DNA of 46,188 nt from Streptomyces sp. ISL-11 (GTDB taxonomy: Bacteria; Actinomycetota; Actinomycetes; Streptomycetales; Streptomycetaceae): positions 10,051 through 56,238 of the forward strand of contig NZ_JAGGOL010000071.1 of the NCBI RefSeq assembly GCF_018614525.1. The letters are read 5' to 3'. Positions 38,350 to 46,188 of the stretch are shown here, piece by piece. The position numbers and the translations under genes were made by a program. The first letter of the stretch is position 1, and the number at the start of each line of letters is the position of its first letter. The notes beneath the pieces were generated by a model. It was not told the DNA's origin. It searched no databases and was given only the letters and a program-made list of their open reading frames with translations.

Positions 38350-38387
38350 GTCGAGGGCTTGAAACCGCGAGGTAACGCGTACGTTAT
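38350..38387. promoter_or_regulatory. GlnR-box-like array upstream of gltB
   Basis: On the + strand GTCGA, GAAAC, GTAAC and GTTAT follow each other with exactly six bases between them (11-bp period). The described GlnR box is gTnAC-n6-GaAAC-n6-gTnAC-n6-GaAAC; the middle pair matches fully and the outer elements partly. It lies about 255 bases before the gltB start. GlnR control of nitrogen assimilation genes is established in Streptomyces; control of gltBD by this site is inference. Confidence 0.45.
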
Positions 38388-38403
38388 GCGGGGGCCCGCA
38401 TAA
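38384..38403 (-). terminator. Terminator palindrome after the VIT-family gene
   Basis: TTATGCGGG and CCCGCATAA are perfect 9-bp arms around GG, beginning 4 bases past the stop codon. It partly overlaps the last element of the GlnR-like array. Confidence 0.7.
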
Positions 38404-38407
38404 AGCA

Positions 38408-39139
38408 TCACCCCAGGGCGGTGCCGAAGGCAATACCGAGGATGTAAGTCACACCCGCGGCCGCGCCGCCCAGCACCAGCTGGCGCAGTCCGCTGAACCA
38501 CCAGGAGCGGGCCGTCACCCGGGCCACGACGGCCCCGCAGGCGAAGAGCCCGAGCAGCGCCAGCAGCACGGCGGGCCACAGCTCGGTGGCGCCGAGCAGG
38601 TAGGGCAGCAGGGGCAGCAGGGCGCCCAGCGCGAAGGAGCCGAAGGACGACACGGCGGCGACCGTCGGCGACGGCAGGTCGGACGGGTCGATGCCGAGCT
38701 CTTCGCGGGCGTGGATCTCCAGGGCCTGCTCGGGGTCGCTGGACAGCTGCCGGGCGACCTCGCGCGCGAGGAGCGGTTCGACGCCGCGGGACTCGTAGAG
38801 CGCGGCGAGCTCCGCCTGCTCGTCGGCGGGGTGCTTGCGCAGTTCCCGCCGCTCTATCTCCAGCTCGGCGAGGACGAGCTCGCGCTGCGAGGCGACGGAG
38901 GTGTACTCACCGGCGGCCATGGAGAACGCGCCCGCCGCGAGGCCGGCCATGCCGGCGATCACGATCGCCTGGGAGGAGGCGGAACCACCGGCGACGCCGG
39001 TCATCAGGGCGACGTTGGAGACGAGCCCGTCCATCGCACCGAAGACGGCGGGCCGCAGCCAGCCGCCGTTCACATCGCGGTGCGTGTGGTTGTCGCGATG
39101 CGCGATGTGCGGTGCCGCGACGGCTTCCAGGACAGACAT
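38408..39139 (-). CDS. VIT1/CCC1 family iron/manganese transporter
   Basis: The protein has 243 residues from an ATG with GGAGAG upstream. The family signature FGAMDGLVSNVALMTGVAGG opens the first membrane helix, followed by AGLAAGAFSMAAGEYTSVASQREL. A cytoplasmic helical segment rich in Glu and Arg (about 90-150) is the metal-binding region in plant VIT1. Three C-terminal helices (ALGALLPLLPYLLGA, WPAVLLALLGLFACGAVV, LVLGGAAAGVTYILGIAFG) complete the five-helix layout. The family moves Fe2+ or Mn2+ out of the cytoplasm. The His-rich N-terminus (PHIAHRDNHTHRDVN) may bind metal. Nothing nearby fixes the substrate. Confidence 0.92.
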   Translation of the reverse strand: MSVLEAVAAPHIAHRDNHTHRDVNGGWLRPAVFGAMDGLVSNVALMTGVAGGSASSQAIVIAGMAGLAAGAFSMAAGEYTSVASQRELVLAELEIERRELRKHPADEQAELAALYESRGVEPLLAREVARQLSSDPEQALEIHAREELGIDPSDLPSPTVAAVSSFGSFALGALLPLLPYLLGATELWPAVLLALLGLFACGAVVARVTARSWWFSGLRQLVLGGAAAGVTYILGIAFGTALG

Positions 39140-39340
39140 CTCTCCGGGTGCTCCCTTTCCCCAAGGGGGTACGGGCCTTGTCGCTCGCCCCCTGGGTCGA
39201 AGGTACGCACGAAGAGGGGCGCGGCGCTAGCAAGGAAGGCCGAACTTACCTCTGTGACCTGCGGTTTTGCTGTGGGCCGGGCGAAAGTCGTCGTACGGAG
39301 CGGCCAGTTCGGCACGGGTCGCGCAGCTGCGGGCTACTTT

Positions 39341-39523
39341 GCCGCCTGCGGCGGCGGGCGCCCTGCGGGCGCGTCCTCAAGCGCCGGACGGGCTTGATTC
39401 GGCTGGGCTCAGCCGCTTCAGCCTGTCCGGCGCTTGAGGACACAACACAGCAGCCCGTCGGGCGATTGAGGACACCACCGCACAGCGGTGGTGCACACGA
39501 CACGGCCCGCAGCGCCCGCTCAC
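39341..39523. repeat. Composite intergenic repeat, copy B (inverted to copy A)
   Basis: It fills most of the 465-base gene-free gap 39140-39604. Read on the - strand it repeats copy A (13959-14132) module by module, including gtgagcgggc.ctgcgggcc, the caccaccgct hairpin, gagcccagc, gaatcaagccc and ttgaggacgcgcccgcaggg. It has one additional tcctcaagcgccggac unit. Between it and the VIT start (39140-39340) I see only likely promoter sequence. Confidence 0.8.
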
Positions 39524-39542
39524 TTCCCGCCGCGACGGCGAA

Positions 39543-39593
39543 AGGCCCCCGCGGAGGAGTCCGGCGGTGCCGGAAAGCCTTCCGTGGGGGCCT
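39543..39593 (-). terminator. Terminator after lgt
   Basis: AGGCCCCCGCGGA pairs with TCCGTGGGGGCCT (one G-T pair) and holds an inner hairpin CCGGC/GCCGG; TTT follows on the - strand. It begins 11 bases after the lgt stop. Confidence 0.8.
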
Positions 39594-39604
39594 GATACGC
39601 CGCG

Positions 39605-40477
39605 TCAGAGCTTCTTCGGCTCCGGGGAGCCCGACTCCGCCTTCTCGCCGTCCTCGACGGCACCCGGTTCCACCACGAGCTCCCGGCCAGGGCACCGCTT
39701 CGCGGAGATCACCATGTAGACGACCGCCGCGATGAAGACCACGATCGACGTCCAGCCGTTGAGCCGCAGGCCCAGGACGTGGTGCGCGTCGTCCACGCGC
39801 AGGTACTCGAACCAGAAGCGGCCCACGGTGTACGACGCCACGTACAGCGCGAAGGCCCGCCCGTGCCCCAGGGTGAAGCGGCGGTCCGCCCAGATGACCA
39901 GGCCCGCGATGGCCAGGCACCACAGCGACTCGTACAGGAACGTCGGGTGGTACGTACCGGCGATCCGCCCGATCGCCGGGTCCGCGTCGATCTTCAGGGC
40001 CCACGGCAGGTCGGTCCTCTTGCCGTACAGCTCCTGGTTGAACCAGTTGCCCCAGCGGCCGATCGCCTGGGCCACCGCGAGGCTCGGGGCGAGCGCGTCC
40101 GCCCAGGCGGGGAGCGGGATGCCGCGGCGGCGGCAGCCGATCCACGCGCCGACCGCGCCGAGCGCGACCGCTCCCCAGATACCGAGGCCGCCCTCCCAGA
40201 TCTTGAAGGCGTTGACCCAGTCGCGCCCCTCACCGAAGTACAGCTCGTAGTCGGTGATCACGTGGTAGAGCCGTCCGCCGACGAGCCCGAAGGGCACCGC
40301 CCACACGGCGATGTCGGCGACCGTGCCCGCCCGGCCGCCGCGCGCGATCCAGCGCCGGTTGCCGAGCCAGACGGCGACGAAGACGCCGATGATGATGCAG
40401 AAGGCATAGCCGCGCAGCGGGACGGGTCCGAGATGGACCACCCCGGTCGACGGGCTGGGAATGTAAGCGATGTCCAT
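39605..40477 (-). CDS. lgt: Prolipoprotein diacylglyceryl transferase
   Basis: The protein has 290 residues from ATG 40477, where MDIAYIPSPSTGVVHLGP gives the usual family N-terminus. Lgt transfers a diacylglyceryl group from phosphatidylglycerol to the lipobox cysteine of prolipoproteins in the membrane, the first step of lipoprotein maturation. Seen motifs are GGRLYHVITDYELYF, the signature GRWGNWFNQELYG, YHPTFLYESLW and GRFWFEYLRVDD. At least seven hydrophobic segments are visible. The C-terminal 30 residues are a hydrophilic Glu/Lys-rich tail typical of actinobacteria. It follows the DsbA-like gene in the same direction with a short gap. Confidence 0.96.
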   Translation of the reverse strand: MDIAYIPSPSTGVVHLGPVPLRGYAFCIIIGVFVAVWLGNRRWIARGGRAGTVADIAVWAVPFGLVGGRLYHVITDYELYFGEGRDWVNAFKIWEGGLGIWGAVALGAVGAWIGCRRRGIPLPAWADALAPSLAVAQAIGRWGNWFNQELYGKRTDLPWALKIDADPAIGRIAGTYHPTFLYESLWCLAIAGLVIWADRRFTLGHGRAFALYVASYTVGRFWFEYLRVDDAHHVLGLRLNGWTSIVVFIAAVVYMVISAKRCPGRELVVEPGAVEDGEKAESGSPEPKKL

Positions 40478-40548
40478 GGCAGCACCGACGCTACCCTGCC
40501 GGGACGCGCGCACGGCAACCCACCCGGAGCAACAGCTGCGTAACGCCC

Positions 40549-41328
40549 TCAGCCCTTGGTCCCGGACGTGACCATCTGACGCAGCTTGTCGGGGGTCAGC
40601 GGGTTGCTCTGGTCGCCGTAGACGTCCTTGCCGTCGAGGAGGACGGTCGGGGTCGCGTGGTAGGAGGACTTGCCGAACGCGTCGTGGGACTTCTTCACCC
40701 AGCTGTCGTGGGTGCCGTCCTCGACGCACGTGCGGAAGGCCGGCGTGTCCAGGCCCTGGACCTGCCCGGCCAGCTCGATCAGGCGCGACTTCTTGCCGAA
40801 GGCGTCGTCGGTCTCGGGGGGCTGGTTCTTGTAGAGCGCGTCGTGGTACTCGGCGAACTTCCCGGCGTCCTGGGCGCAGGCCGCCGCGTTGGCGGCGTTG
40901 AGGGACCCCTTGCCGCCGAGGTTCTTGTCGATCAGCGTGACCAGGTGGTATTCGGTCTTGAGCCGGCCCTTCTTCTCCAGGTCGCGGACGGTGTCGCGGA
41001 AGCCGACCTCGAACTGGCCGCAGCCGGGGCAGCGGAAGTCCTCGTAGACGGTCAGGGTGGACTTGGCCGCGGCCTTGCCGACCGGGACGGTGACGGTGTC
41101 CTTGCCGGTGGCGCCCTGGGGCGCGACCAGCGGGCCGGCCGTCTCCTTCTTGCTCTTGCCCGCGTTGGCCACCAGGGCGCCGATGCCGGCGCCGACGCCC
41201 AGGACCGCGACCACGACCGCGCCCGCGATCAGGGCCCGCCGGCGCTTGGTCCGGGCCTCTTCCTTCTGGCGCTGTTCCTGCAGCCGCTCACGGGCGGTGC
41301 GCTTCCCCTCAGGGTTCTTCTGGCTCAC
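40549..41328 (-). CDS. Membrane-anchored DsbA-like thioredoxin-fold protein
   Basis: The protein has 259 residues from GTG 41328. A charged N-terminus (residues 1-31, Glu/Arg/Lys-rich) and one membrane helix (LIAGAVVVAVLGVGAGIGALV) place the rest outside the cell. The thioredoxin-like domain carries the active site CPGC (100-103, in YEDFRCPGCGQFE), an inserted helical lid and the cis-proline loop HATPTVLLDGKDVYG. It belongs to the thioredoxin_4 (DsbA-like) family that oxidises or isomerises disulfides of exported proteins. It lies between trpA and lgt, separated from trpA by a hairpin. The longer open frame upstream is trp terminator sequence. Confidence 0.9.
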   Translation of the reverse strand: MSQKNPEGKRTARERLQEQRQKEEARTKRRRALIAGAVVVAVLGVGAGIGALVANAGKSKKETAGPLVAPQGATGKDTVTVPVGKAAAKSTLTVYEDFRCPGCGQFEVGFRDTVRDLEKKGRLKTEYHLVTLIDKNLGGKGSLNAANAAACAQDAGKFAEYHDALYKNQPPETDDAFGKKSRLIELAGQVQGLDTPAFRTCVEDGTHDSWVKKSHDAFGKSSYHATPTVLLDGKDVYGDQSNPLTPDKLRQMVTSGTKG

Positions 41329-41343
41329 GTCCCGGTACAACGA

Positions 41344-41372
41344 ACCGGGGGCGCGGCCTGCGCGCCCCCGGT
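41344..41372 (-). terminator. Terminator after trpA
   Basis: A perfect 12-bp stem ACCGGGGGCGCG/CGCGCCCCCGGT with loop GCCTG, 20 bases past the trpA stop. It separates the trp genes from the dsbA-like and lgt genes. Confidence 0.85.
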
Positions 41373-41392
41373 CGTCGGTTCCTTCAAAAGAG

Positions 41393-42204
41393 TTACGAAC
41401 GCCCGCGTACGCCCTCGGCGAGTTCACCCGCCAGAGTGCGGACGGCGGCCAGGCCGGCCTCCAGGTCGGGGGCGTCCAGCAGCCGCTTGACGAAGGCCGA
41501 GCCGACGATGACACCGTCGGCGAACTGCGCTACCTCCCGCGCCTGCTCGGCGTTGGAGACGCCGAGGCCGACGCAGACGGGCAGGTCGGTCACGGCCCGG
41601 GTGCGGCGCACCAGGTCCTGTGCCTCCTGGCCGACGGATTCGCGGGTGCCGGTGACGCCCATCAGCGAGGCCGCGTAGACGAAGCCGCTGCCCGCCGCCG
41701 TGATCTTGGCGAGCCGCTCGTCGCGGCTGCTCGGGGCGACGACGAACACGGTGGCCAGGCCGTGCTGGTCGGCGGCCTTGCGCCAGACCTCGGACTCCTC
41801 GACCGGCAGGTCGGGCAGGATGCAGCCCGCTCCCCCGGCCGCCGCGAGGTCGGCGGCGAACCGCTCGACGCCGTAGGCGTCGACGGGGTTCCAGTAGGTC
41901 ATGCACAGCACGGGCGCGCCCGTCGCGGCGTGCGCCTCGCGGACCGTGCGGATCACGTCGACGATCTTGATGCCGCCGCGCAGGGCGATGTCGTCGGCGG
42001 TCTGGATGACCGGGCCGTCAAGGACGGGGTCGCTGTGCGGCAGCCCGACCTCGACGATGTCGCAGCCGCCCTCCAGCATCGCCGTGACGGCGCGTACGCC
42101 GTCGTCGACGGTCGGGAAGCCGGCGGGGAGGTAGCCGACGAGGGCGGCGCGGTTCTCGGCCCCGGCCTTGGCCAGGACGCCGCTCAACAGATCGATGGTG
42201 CCGC

Positions 42205-42208
<4 letters not shown>
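41393..42208 (-). CDS. trpA: Tryptophan synthase alpha subunit
   Basis: The protein has 271 residues. TrpA cleaves indole-3-glycerol phosphate to indole and glyceraldehyde 3-phosphate and passes indole through a tunnel to TrpB. Visible features are [11 protein letters not shown], the catalytic region [21 protein letters not shown] (active-site Glu and Asp), the loop [27 protein letters not shown] (phosphate loop) and [10 protein letters not shown]. The start is a GTG overlapping the trpB stop (GTGA), so the subunits are made in a coupled way. It is the last trp gene here. Confidence 0.97.
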
Positions 42209-43440
<1,232 letters not shown>

Positions 43441-43543
43441 GTACGTACTCCTCGGACAGGTAATGAGGTGCTGGGCAACGGGTGGGTGGGCGGGAAAAGC
43501 CCGCCGCAGGCGCAGAGGCGCCGCACCCGGCAATGGCGATCGA

Positions 43544-43696
43544 CTAGCGCGACGCGCCGCCGCGCCATCGCATCCCGTTGATCTGCCCGGGCTCACAGCC
43601 GATGTGATACCGCACGCGACGCCCCAGAACGCGCCGCGCGGGCGCACGGCAGCCACGTGGCCTGCAGCCGCGGGCGAGCCGTGCGTACGTCCTCAT
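43544..43696 (-). CDS. trpM: TrpM-like small basic protein
   Basis: The protein has 50 residues and starts 5 bases after the trpC stop. It is very basic, with 16 Arg; the sequence opens [15 protein letters not shown] and ends with [17 protein letters not shown] plus a short tail. Three Cys (11, 16, 34) are spaced across it. Its position between trpC and trpB, size and composition fit the TrpM protein of S. coelicolor, reported as a small modulator of tryptophan synthesis and physiology. I assign it by context and general resemblance, since the sequence is too short for motif proof. It contains one Trp, so a role as an attenuation leader is not suggested. Confidence 0.7.
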   Translation of the reverse strand: MRTYARLARGCRPRGCRAPARRVLGRRVRYHIGCEPGQINGMRWRGGASR

Positions 43697-43701
43697 CCCG
43701 G

Positions 43702-44511
43702 TCAGCCCCGGCCGTGCCGCAGCGCGGGGTGCGCCCCGGCGGCGACGAGGTCGGCGACGGCGCCCTTGGGGTCGCGGCCGGTCACCAGGGACTCGCCCAC
43801 CAGCACGGCGTCGGCGCCGTCGTTGGCGTAGGCGATCAGGTCGTGCGGGCCGCGCACCCCGGACTCGGCGATCTTGATGATGTGGTCCGGGATCTCGGGT
43901 GCGACGCGGGCGAACGTGCCGCGGTCGACCTCGAGGGTCTTGAGGTTGCGGGCGTTGACGCCGATGATCCGGGCGCCGGCGTCCACCGCGCGCTGGACCT
44001 CCTCCTCGTCGTGCACCTCGACCAGGGGGGTGAGTCCGATGGACTCGGCCCGCTCGATCAGGGAGACGAGGGCCTCCTGCTCCAGCGCGGCGACGATCAG
44101 CAGCACCAGGTCGGCGCCGTAGGCGCGGGCCTCCCACAGCTGGTAGGCCGTGACGATGAAGTCCTTGCGCAGGATCGGGATGTCGACCTTGGCGCGGACG
44201 GCCTCCAGGTCGGCGAGCGAGCCGCCGAAGCGGCGCTGCTCGGTCAGGACGCTGATGACGGCCGCGCCACCGGCCTCGTAGTCCGCGGCCAGGCCGGCGG
44301 GGTCCGCGATCGCGGCGAGCGCGCCCTTGGAGGGGCTGGAGCGCTTGACCTCGCAGATCACGTTGACGTTCTCGCCGCGGAGGGCGGCGACGCCGTCCTT
44401 CGCCTGCGGGGCCTTGGCAGCCCGCTCCTTGAGCTCGTCGAGGGTGACGCGCGCCTGCCGCTCCGCGAGGTCGGCACGGACTCCGTCGATGATCTCGTCG
44501 AGCACACTCAC
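43702..44511 (-). CDS. trpC: Indole-3-glycerol phosphate synthase
   Basis: The protein has 269 residues from GTG 44511 with AAGGGGG upstream; an in-frame ATG 36 codons earlier is possible but extends past the family N-terminus. TrpC closes the indole ring from carboxyphenylamino-deoxyribulose phosphate. The motifs are [13 protein letters not shown] (catalytic Lys), [55 protein letters not shown] (Glu), [15 protein letters not shown] and [11 protein letters not shown]. It heads the trpC-trpM-trpB-trpA group. No Trp-rich leader peptide is seen in the 221 bases upstream. Confidence 0.96.
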   Translation of the reverse strand: MSVLDEIIDGVRADLAERQARVTLDELKERAAKAPQAKDGVAALRGENVNVICEVKRSSPSKGALAAIADPAGLAADYEAGGAAVISVLTEQRRFGGSLADLEAVRAKVDIPILRKDFIVTAYQLWEARAYGADLVLLIVAALEQEALVSLIERAESIGLTPLVEVHDEEEVQRAVDAGARIIGVNARNLKTLEVDRGTFARVAPEIPDHIIKIAESGVRGPHDLIAYANDGADAVLVGESLVTGRDPKGAVADLVAAGAHPALRHGRG

Positions 44512-44732
44512 GCGAGCGGCCCCCTTCCGGACTCGGATGGTCTGGGCTGGTGCGGCGGGAAATGTCGAATCTTCCTCACCAGGCACTGCGATGGTACTTG
44601 CCGGAGGGCGAAGGTTTCGCATCCGGTTGACGCACGTCCCACAACGTGGATGCCCAGTGGACACCCGCGGGGCGCCTACGGGAAGACCGCGTGGGACGGC
44701 GGGGTGACCGCGCGGGGACGGGGCGGGAAGTC

Positions 44733-45212
44733 CTACGGGACCAGCGAGGATCCGAACGGCAGGTTCCGCAGGACGGTGAAGGCCAGGACGAGCGCGCCCA
44801 GCGTCCACCAGTGGGCGGGGCGCCGCGGGGGTGCCGTCCCGCCTCCTCCCCGCAGGGCCCTGGCGCACCACAGGAGCCACAGGAGGGCGCAGGCGGCGTA
44901 TCCGGCGACGGCGAGGGCGTTGGCGCCCAGCGCGGCGGTGAGGTCGCCGTGGCACAGGGCGTGGATGCTGCGCAGTCCGCCGCAACCGGGGCAGTACAGG
45001 CCGGTGTGGCGCAGCAGGGGGCAGGCGGGGTAGTGGCCGGGCCGGTTGGGGTCGACGGCGCCGACATAGGCGACGGCCGTGCCGAGGGCGGCGGCGACGC
45101 CGAGCGGGGCGGCCAGGCGGCGCGCGGGGTGTCCGGGCGCGGTGCCCGGCGAGGGGACGTGCGCGCGGTTGTCGGCGCGGCCCTCCGGCGGGCCGTCGGT
45201 GCGGTCCGGCAT
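44733..45212 (-). CDS. DUF2752 membrane protein
   Basis: The protein has 159 residues from ATG 45212. The domain begins after an Arg/Pro-rich N-terminus with [23 protein letters not shown], then the hallmark [27 protein letters not shown], then two hydrophobic helices ([17 protein letters not shown] and [17 protein letters not shown]). The CPxC..CPGCGG cysteines may bind metal. The function of DUF2752 proteins is not established. The gene sits upstream of trpC in the same direction, with 221 bases between. Confidence 0.88.
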   Translation of the reverse strand: MPDRTDGPPEGRADNRAHVPSPGTAPGHPARRLAAPLGVAAALGTAVAYVGAVDPNRPGHYPACPLLRHTGLYCPGCGGLRSIHALCHGDLTAALGANALAVAGYAACALLWLLWCARALRGGGGTAPPRRPAHWWTLGALVLAFTVLRNLPFGSSLVP

Positions 45213-45237
45213 ACGGGGAAGTCTCCGCCGGACGGCG

Positions 45238-45295
45238 CGAAGGCGCAGCCCGGAGTTCCGTACGTTCGGCCGTACGGGCCCGGACCGCGCCTTCG
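45238..45295 (-). promoter_or_regulatory. Two-tier hairpin between the HGxxPAAW and DUF2752 genes
   Basis: The outer stem CGAAGGCGC/GCGCCTTCG encloses an inner stem CCGTACG/CGTACGG with loop TTCGGC, in a 103-base gap between genes read in the same direction. It may be a terminator of the upstream gene or a leader structure of the downstream one. No T-run follows. Confidence 0.55.
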
Positions 45296-45315
45296 GTGCG
45301 TGGGTGGGGTGCCGG

Positions 45316-45558
45316 TCAGCCCTGGGGCTGCGCCTGCGGCTCCCGCTTGGCCGTGCTGCCGCCCTTGGGGGCCATGCCCATCCCCATCATGCGCATGATG
45401 CCGCCGACGATGCCGCCGAGGGCGATCACGCCGATGCCCGCCCAGAACCCGACCGGCTTGGCCGCCACCATGAACGCGCCGGCGACGCAAAAGCCGATGA
45501 AGGCGATCGTGACACCGGTCCAGGCGGCCGGGGTGTGTCCGTGGCTGGTACCCGCCAT
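45316..45558 (-). CDS. HGxxPAAW family small membrane protein
   Basis: The protein has 80 residues. It starts MAGTSHGHTPAAWTGV, carrying the HGxxPAAW motif that names this actinobacterial family. Two hydrophobic helices follow (IAFIGFCVAGAFMVAAKPVGF and AGIGVIALGGIVGGIM), then a Met-rich turn (RMMGMGMAPKGG) and a hydrophilic tail. The function is unknown. The family is often found beside the trp genes, as here. Confidence 0.9.
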   Translation of the reverse strand: MAGTSHGHTPAAWTGVTIAFIGFCVAGAFMVAAKPVGFWAGIGVIALGGIVGGIMRMMGMGMAPKGGSTAKREPQAQPQG

Positions 45559-45671
45559 GACTATGACTCCTCGTTGCTGTGGGCGCGCCCGCGGGCGCGG
45601 AGAACGCTCATGGTCATTGTCCCCGACGTCGGCGGCCGCCTCGATCTGGGGTGGGGCGTGTCACGGCCGAG

Positions 45672-46188
45672 TCACGGCCGGGCGTCCCGGGTGGGGTCCT
45701 CGCCACGGTCGAGGGCCTTCCACAGCTCCTCGGGGCGCTCGGGGTCGGGGGCGGTGCGGCGGGCCCGGAGGCGGGGGGTGCCGTCGCGCTCGTAGCGGCT
45801 GGACATGGTGGGCCAGTCGCGGCCGTGGCGCAGGGCGAGGAGCCCGGCGAGGAGCAGCAGGACGCCGCCGGCGAGGGCGACCCAGGGCCAGGCGGTGTGG
45901 GTGACGCCGGTGACGGCGGTGCCGGTGAGGCCGTTGGTCCTGGCGGCCTTCTCGGCGAGGGCGGAGGTGTCGAGGGCGCCGGCGACGGAGGCGGCGGCGA
46001 CGCCGGCGCCGCTGAGGGCGAGCAGCGCGGCGACGACGGTGCGCCAGACGCCGCGGACGGCGAAGACGGCGACGAGCGCGGCGAGGGCGACGATGGCCAG
46101 GGCGCCGGGCAGGCCGTTGACGTCGGTGCCGCTGGCGTGTTCGGTGACGGCGTCGCGGACGCCGGCGGCCCGGCCCTCGGCCCAGGTG
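45672..46188 (-). CDS. TIGR02234 family Trp-region membrane protein, 3' part
   Basis: The frame is open through the right edge, so the start is missing; 171 residues remain. Three hydrophobic segments are visible (ALAIVALAALVAVFAVRG, VVAALLALSGAGVAAASVAG, WVALAGGVLLLLAGLLAL), followed by the conserved cytoplasmic end RDWPTMSSRYERDG and ELWKALDRGEDPTRD, which identify the Trp-operon-associated membrane protein family. Its role is not established; in actinobacteria it commonly lies between trpE and trpC, so trpE is expected just to the right. The segment before the first helix (AEGRAAGVRDAVTEHASGTDV) would be an external loop. Confidence 0.85.
   Translation of the reverse strand, partial: TWAEGRAAGVRDAVTEHASGTDVNGLPGALAIVALAALVAVFAVRGVWRTVVAALLALSGAGVAAASVAGALDTSALAEKAARTNGLTGTAVTGVTHTAWPWVALAGGVLLLLAGLLALRHGRDWPTMSSRYERDGTPRLRARRTAPDPERPEELWKALDRGEDPTRDARP

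Noticed and set aside
44512..44732. Trp attenuator leader peptide before trpC
   Set aside because: No short frame with tandem Trp codons and no terminator/antiterminator pair could be found.

Overview
This window comes from a high-GC actinobacterium, almost certainly a Streptomyces chromosome. The signs are near-universal G or C at third codon positions, many GTG/TTG starts, Tat signal peptides (the nucleotidase and the GH101 enzyme), Streptomyces-type palindromic intergenic repeats (tcctcaaacgccggacgggct family), and a familiar core gene order: liv ABC transporter, pdtaR, pyk, gltBD, lgt, trp genes. No rRNA operon, CRISPR array, insertion sequence, prophage or complete antibiotic cluster was seen. 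There is one tRNA gene.

Layout. Positions 1-4.7 kb hold the 3' end of a branched-chain amino-acid ABC importer (livH partial, livM, livG, livF), convergent with the ANTAR response regulator pdtaR. At 4.8-8.0 kb there is a tRNA with a CAA (Leu) anticodon but a short variable loop, directly followed by an HTH + LAGLIDADG protein, then pyruvate kinase and a SIMPL-domain protein. At 8.2-13.7 kb are a Tat-exported 5'-nucleotidase, a two-gene desferrioxamine-like pair (decarboxylase + N-hydroxylase, without the acyltransferase and synthetase), and an isolated ATP-synthase subunit-b-like gene with a very strong terminator. At 14.3-18.8 kb a GH101 endo-alpha-N-acetylgalactosaminidase, an AraC regulator and a chorismate mutase are read in one direction. 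At 19-25.3 kb are a VOC protein, an MBL-fold hydrolase, a NarL-type two-component pair, a secreted hexapeptide-repeat protein, a secreted trypsin and a zincin with a C-terminal zinc ribbon.

The most unusual accessory locus is at 25.3-31.9 kb. Two divergent operons flank an AT-rich 318-bp promoter region. Leftward are a DUF2334 deacetylase-like secreted protein and a GH113-like lipoprotein. Rightward are a 66-residue membrane peptide, a processive-type GT2 glycosyltransferase, a UDP-GlcNAc 2-epimerase and an anchored LamG-like protein. Four of the gene junctions overlap. The set reads as a compact machine that makes, exports and trims an extracellular amino-sugar polysaccharide. It does not match the Pga, Pel, cellulose-like or MatAB gene sets as I know them.

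At 32-46 kb the core genome resumes: gltD and gltB (glutamate synthase), a VIT1/CCC1 family metal transporter, lgt, a DsbA-like thioredoxin-fold protein, trpA, trpB, the tiny trpM, trpC, a DUF2752 protein, an HGxxPAAW protein and the 3' part of a TIGR02234 Trp-region membrane protein. Two long composite intergenic repeats (about 14.0 and 39.4 kb, inverted relative to each other) and one giant palindrome (about 32.0 kb) sit between these blocks.

Starts were corrected by eye using ribosome-binding sites, overlaps and family lengths. Functions are inferred from motifs in the translated proteins; no database search was run.
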